Source: an uncultured Bacilli bacterium (GTDB lineage Bacteria; Bacillota_I; Bacilli_A; RF39; UBA660). Taken from it: a stretch of 6,705 nt of DNA. Within the stretch, counting starts at the first letter, position 1; the number at the start of each line of letters is the position of its first letter. A program made the translations under genes and the position numbers. The notes beneath the pieces were generated by a model. That model saw only the letters and a list, made by a program, of their open reading frames with translations, had not been told where the DNA came from and made no database searches. The DNA is taken from the NCBI GenBank assembly GCA_947630935.1, contig CANRJL010000057.1, positions 1-6,705 of the forward strand. The letters run 5' to 3'. Positions 5,730 to 6,705 of this stretch are shown here, in pieces.

Positions 5730-6424
5730 ATGGTGTTTTTTTCGCTAAAAAATTATTTTCTAAGAAATCACAAGAAAGAATTAAGAAAAAATTAATGGCT
5801 ACAGGAGTTAAAGATTCGATTACTAATTATGAATTTTTGAATGTAAGACTGATTTTAGTAATTTTAATTTTTATGGTATGTTTGTTAATTCCTAAGATTG
5901 GTTTTATTGTTGGCTTTAGTTTTGCTTTCTTTTTTTACTGGGGAATGGAGTATTTATTTTTAGATTTTCCAATAAACAAAAGAAATGAACGTTTGGAATG
6001 GGAATTGCTTGAATTTTTAGAAATGCTTGATTTAGCTTTAGTTAAAAAAAATAATTTACTAGAAGCTTTGCAAAGTGTAAGTGCTAGTTTAGATAATGAC
6101 TTAATGATTATTCTTAAAGATGCTTTTCAAAAATATGAATTAAAAGGTAGTTTTGAAGATATTTTTAAAGAATTAGAAACAAAAATAGATAATGATTTTA
6201 TTTTAAGTGTATTTAAGAGTTTGTTTTGGAATACTAATGGAGATATGTATCATGAGATTATTACCGAATATATGGATGATTTATATGGACGAATAGTTAT
6301 AAATAAAAGAAAACAATGGAATCAGATGTTAATTAAGGGAATTGGGGTTGCTATTTTTTTCTCTTTAATAATTAGTATTCTTCTTATTTTGGCGCCTTAT
6401 CTTTTAAAGATGGTTTTAAATTGA
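5726..6424 (+). CDS. TadC-like inner-membrane platform protein (T2SF/GspF family)
   Basis: 232 residues; the ATG overlaps the TGA of the preceding gene by four bases, with GGAGG (5711-5715) ten bases upstream. Hydrophobic segments lie at about 42-58, 59-79 and 205-229. Between them is a helical cytoplasmic domain (about 88-200) whose LLEFLEMLDLALVKKNNLLEALQSVS opening is typical of T2SF domains, where a hydrophobic helix ends in a polar turn and a second helix follows with LxEAL. TadC pairs with TadB as the second half of the platform. Most TadC proteins I know of are nearer 300 residues, so this is a short version that lacks some N-terminal sequence, though no frameshift is visible. It is the last gene of the operon before hrcA. 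Confidence 0.8.
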   Translation: MNGVFFAKKLFSKKSQERIKKKLMATGVKDSITNYEFLNVRLILVILIFMVCLLIPKIGFIVGFSFAFFFYWGMEYLFLDFPINKRNERLEWELLEFLEMLDLALVKKNNLLEALQSVSASLDNDLMIILKDAFQKYELKGSFEDIFKELETKIDNDFILSVFKSLFWNTNGDMYHEIITEYMDDLYGRIVINKRKQWNQMLIKGIGVAIFFSLIISILLILAPYLLKMVLN

Positions 6425-6433
6425 TAAAAATGC

Positions 6434-6472
6434 AAAAAATTAGCATTATTTATTGACAAGTGCTAATTTTTT
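6434..6472 (+). terminator. Terminator-like 12-bp inverted repeat with T-run, overlapping CIRCE-1
   Basis: AAAAAATTAGCA (6434-6445) and TGCTAATTTTTT (6461-6472) are exact 12-base reverse complements with a 15-base loop. The right arm ends in six T. It starts 9 bases after the stop of the last tad-like gene and could terminate that operon. The same bases form the first HrcA operator. Confidence 0.5.
6440..6466. promoter_or_regulatory. CIRCE element 1 (HrcA operator)
   Basis: Compared with the consensus TTAGCACTC-N9-GAGTGCTAA, the left half TTAGCATTA matches 7 of 9 and the right half AAGTGCTAA 8 of 9, with the exact 9-base spacer. The spacer and right half contain the TTGACA -35 box of the hrcA promoter, so bound HrcA would cover RNA polymerase contacts. 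Confidence 0.8.
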
Positions 6473-6480
6473 AGTATAAT
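6453..6480 (+). promoter_or_regulatory. hrcA promoter (sigma-A type)
   Basis: TTGACA (6453-6458) and TATAAT (6475-6480) are both perfect consensus hexamers with a 16-base spacer. The start is expected near 6487, inside the second CIRCE element. The promoter is therefore flanked and partly covered by two HrcA operators, giving strong repression that is lifted on heat or protein-folding stress. Confidence 0.85.
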
Positions 6481-6484
6481 TAGA

Positions 6485-6511
6485 TTAGCACTTGCATATA
6501 CTAGGTGCTAG
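6485..6511. promoter_or_regulatory. CIRCE element 2 (HrcA operator)
   Basis: The left half TTAGCACTT matches the consensus at 8 of 9 and the right half AGGTGCTAG at 6 of 9, with an exact 9-base spacer. It lies directly after the -10 box and overlaps the expected transcription start and early leader, so it could act as an operator and as an mRNA hairpin. The imperfect right half suggests a weaker site than a canonical CIRCE. Confidence 0.75.
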
Positions 6512-6524
6512 AGGAAGTGAATGG

Positions 6525-6705
6525 ATGAACAATCGAAGGGAAATTATTTTAAAGCATATTGTTGAATCATATATAAAGACTGTTAAACCGGTTGGAAGTA
6601 AATCACTGTGCAAAAAAATGAAATGCTCCTCGGCAACTATTCGAAATGAAATGGCTAAGTTAGAAGAAGCTGGTTATTTAGAAAAAAATCATATTTCTTC
6701 GGGGC
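6525..6705 (+). CDS. hrcA: Heat-inducible transcription repressor HrcA (N-terminal part, cut by window)
   Basis: The first 60 residues are present and the gene runs off the right edge. The sequence (MNNRREIILKHIVESYIKTVKPVGSKSL at 1-28, then a winged-helix stretch with SSATIRNEMAKLEEAGYLEK at 35-54) is a typical HrcA N terminus. HrcA is the repressor that binds CIRCE operators and usually needs GroEL to stay active, so stress titrates GroEL and relieves repression. The start at 6525 was chosen over the ATG at 6521, whose frame stops after 14 codons. The ribosome site is AGAGGAAG (6510-6517), which overlaps the end of CIRCE element 2. Autoregulation is therefore expected. The usual downstream neighbours in Bacillota, grpE, dnaK and dnaJ, would lie outside the window. 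Confidence 0.95.
   Translation, partial: MNNRREIILKHIVESYIKTVKPVGSKSLCKKMKCSSATIRNEMAKLEEAGYLEKNHISSG

Noticed and set aside
1..6705. tRNA, rRNA, CRISPR array or complete insertion sequence
   Set aside because: No cloverleaf with conserved T-loop, no spaced direct repeats and no transposase frame were seen on either strand.

Overview
This is AT-rich Gram-positive DNA. Several signals point to a low-GC Bacillota, plausibly an Erysipelotrichia/Coprobacillus-like gut lineage: tandem CIRCE operators in front of hrcA, purine-rich Shine-Dalgarno sites, U-tract terminators and a Firmicutes-type HD protein. TGA is used as a stop (for example at the end of the TadB-like gene) and tryptophans are read from TGG, so the code is standard and not mycoplasmal. 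The lineage assignment is inference; every readable gene is on the + strand. Left part (1-976): the end of an unrecognised gene (1-186), a 100-base spacer with hairpins, then a 5'-truncated metallo-beta-lactamase-fold (RNase Z-like) remnant that keeps its C-terminal half (287-706). A further 270 bases carry only AT-rich repeats and a promoter. Single-gene units (977-2545): a DUF362 protein (977-1858) with its own promoter and weak terminator, then a small HD-domain phosphohydrolase-like protein with a hydrophobic tail (start corrected to 2020) with its own promoter and terminator. Core (2547-6424): a compact four-gene operon, starting from an extended -10 promoter. It encodes a CpaE/MinD-like ATPase, a CpaF/TadA-type secretion ATPase, a TadB-like and a TadC-like membrane platform protein. 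Genes overlap or are spaced by fewer than 20 bases. This is the motor and inner-membrane half of a Tad (tight adherence, type IVc) pilus or secretion machine. No pilin, prepilin peptidase or assembly protein is in the window. The motor ATPase lacks the Walker A lysine (Gly231 in its place) and differs at two further arginine positions, while the neighbouring ParA-like ATPase has an intact P-loop. That mismatch is the main finding. Right end (6425-6705): a promoter with perfect -35 and -10 hexamers sits between two CIRCE elements and drives hrcA, cut at the window edge. The first CIRCE is embedded in a 12-bp inverted repeat ending in a T-run, so it may also end the tad transcript.
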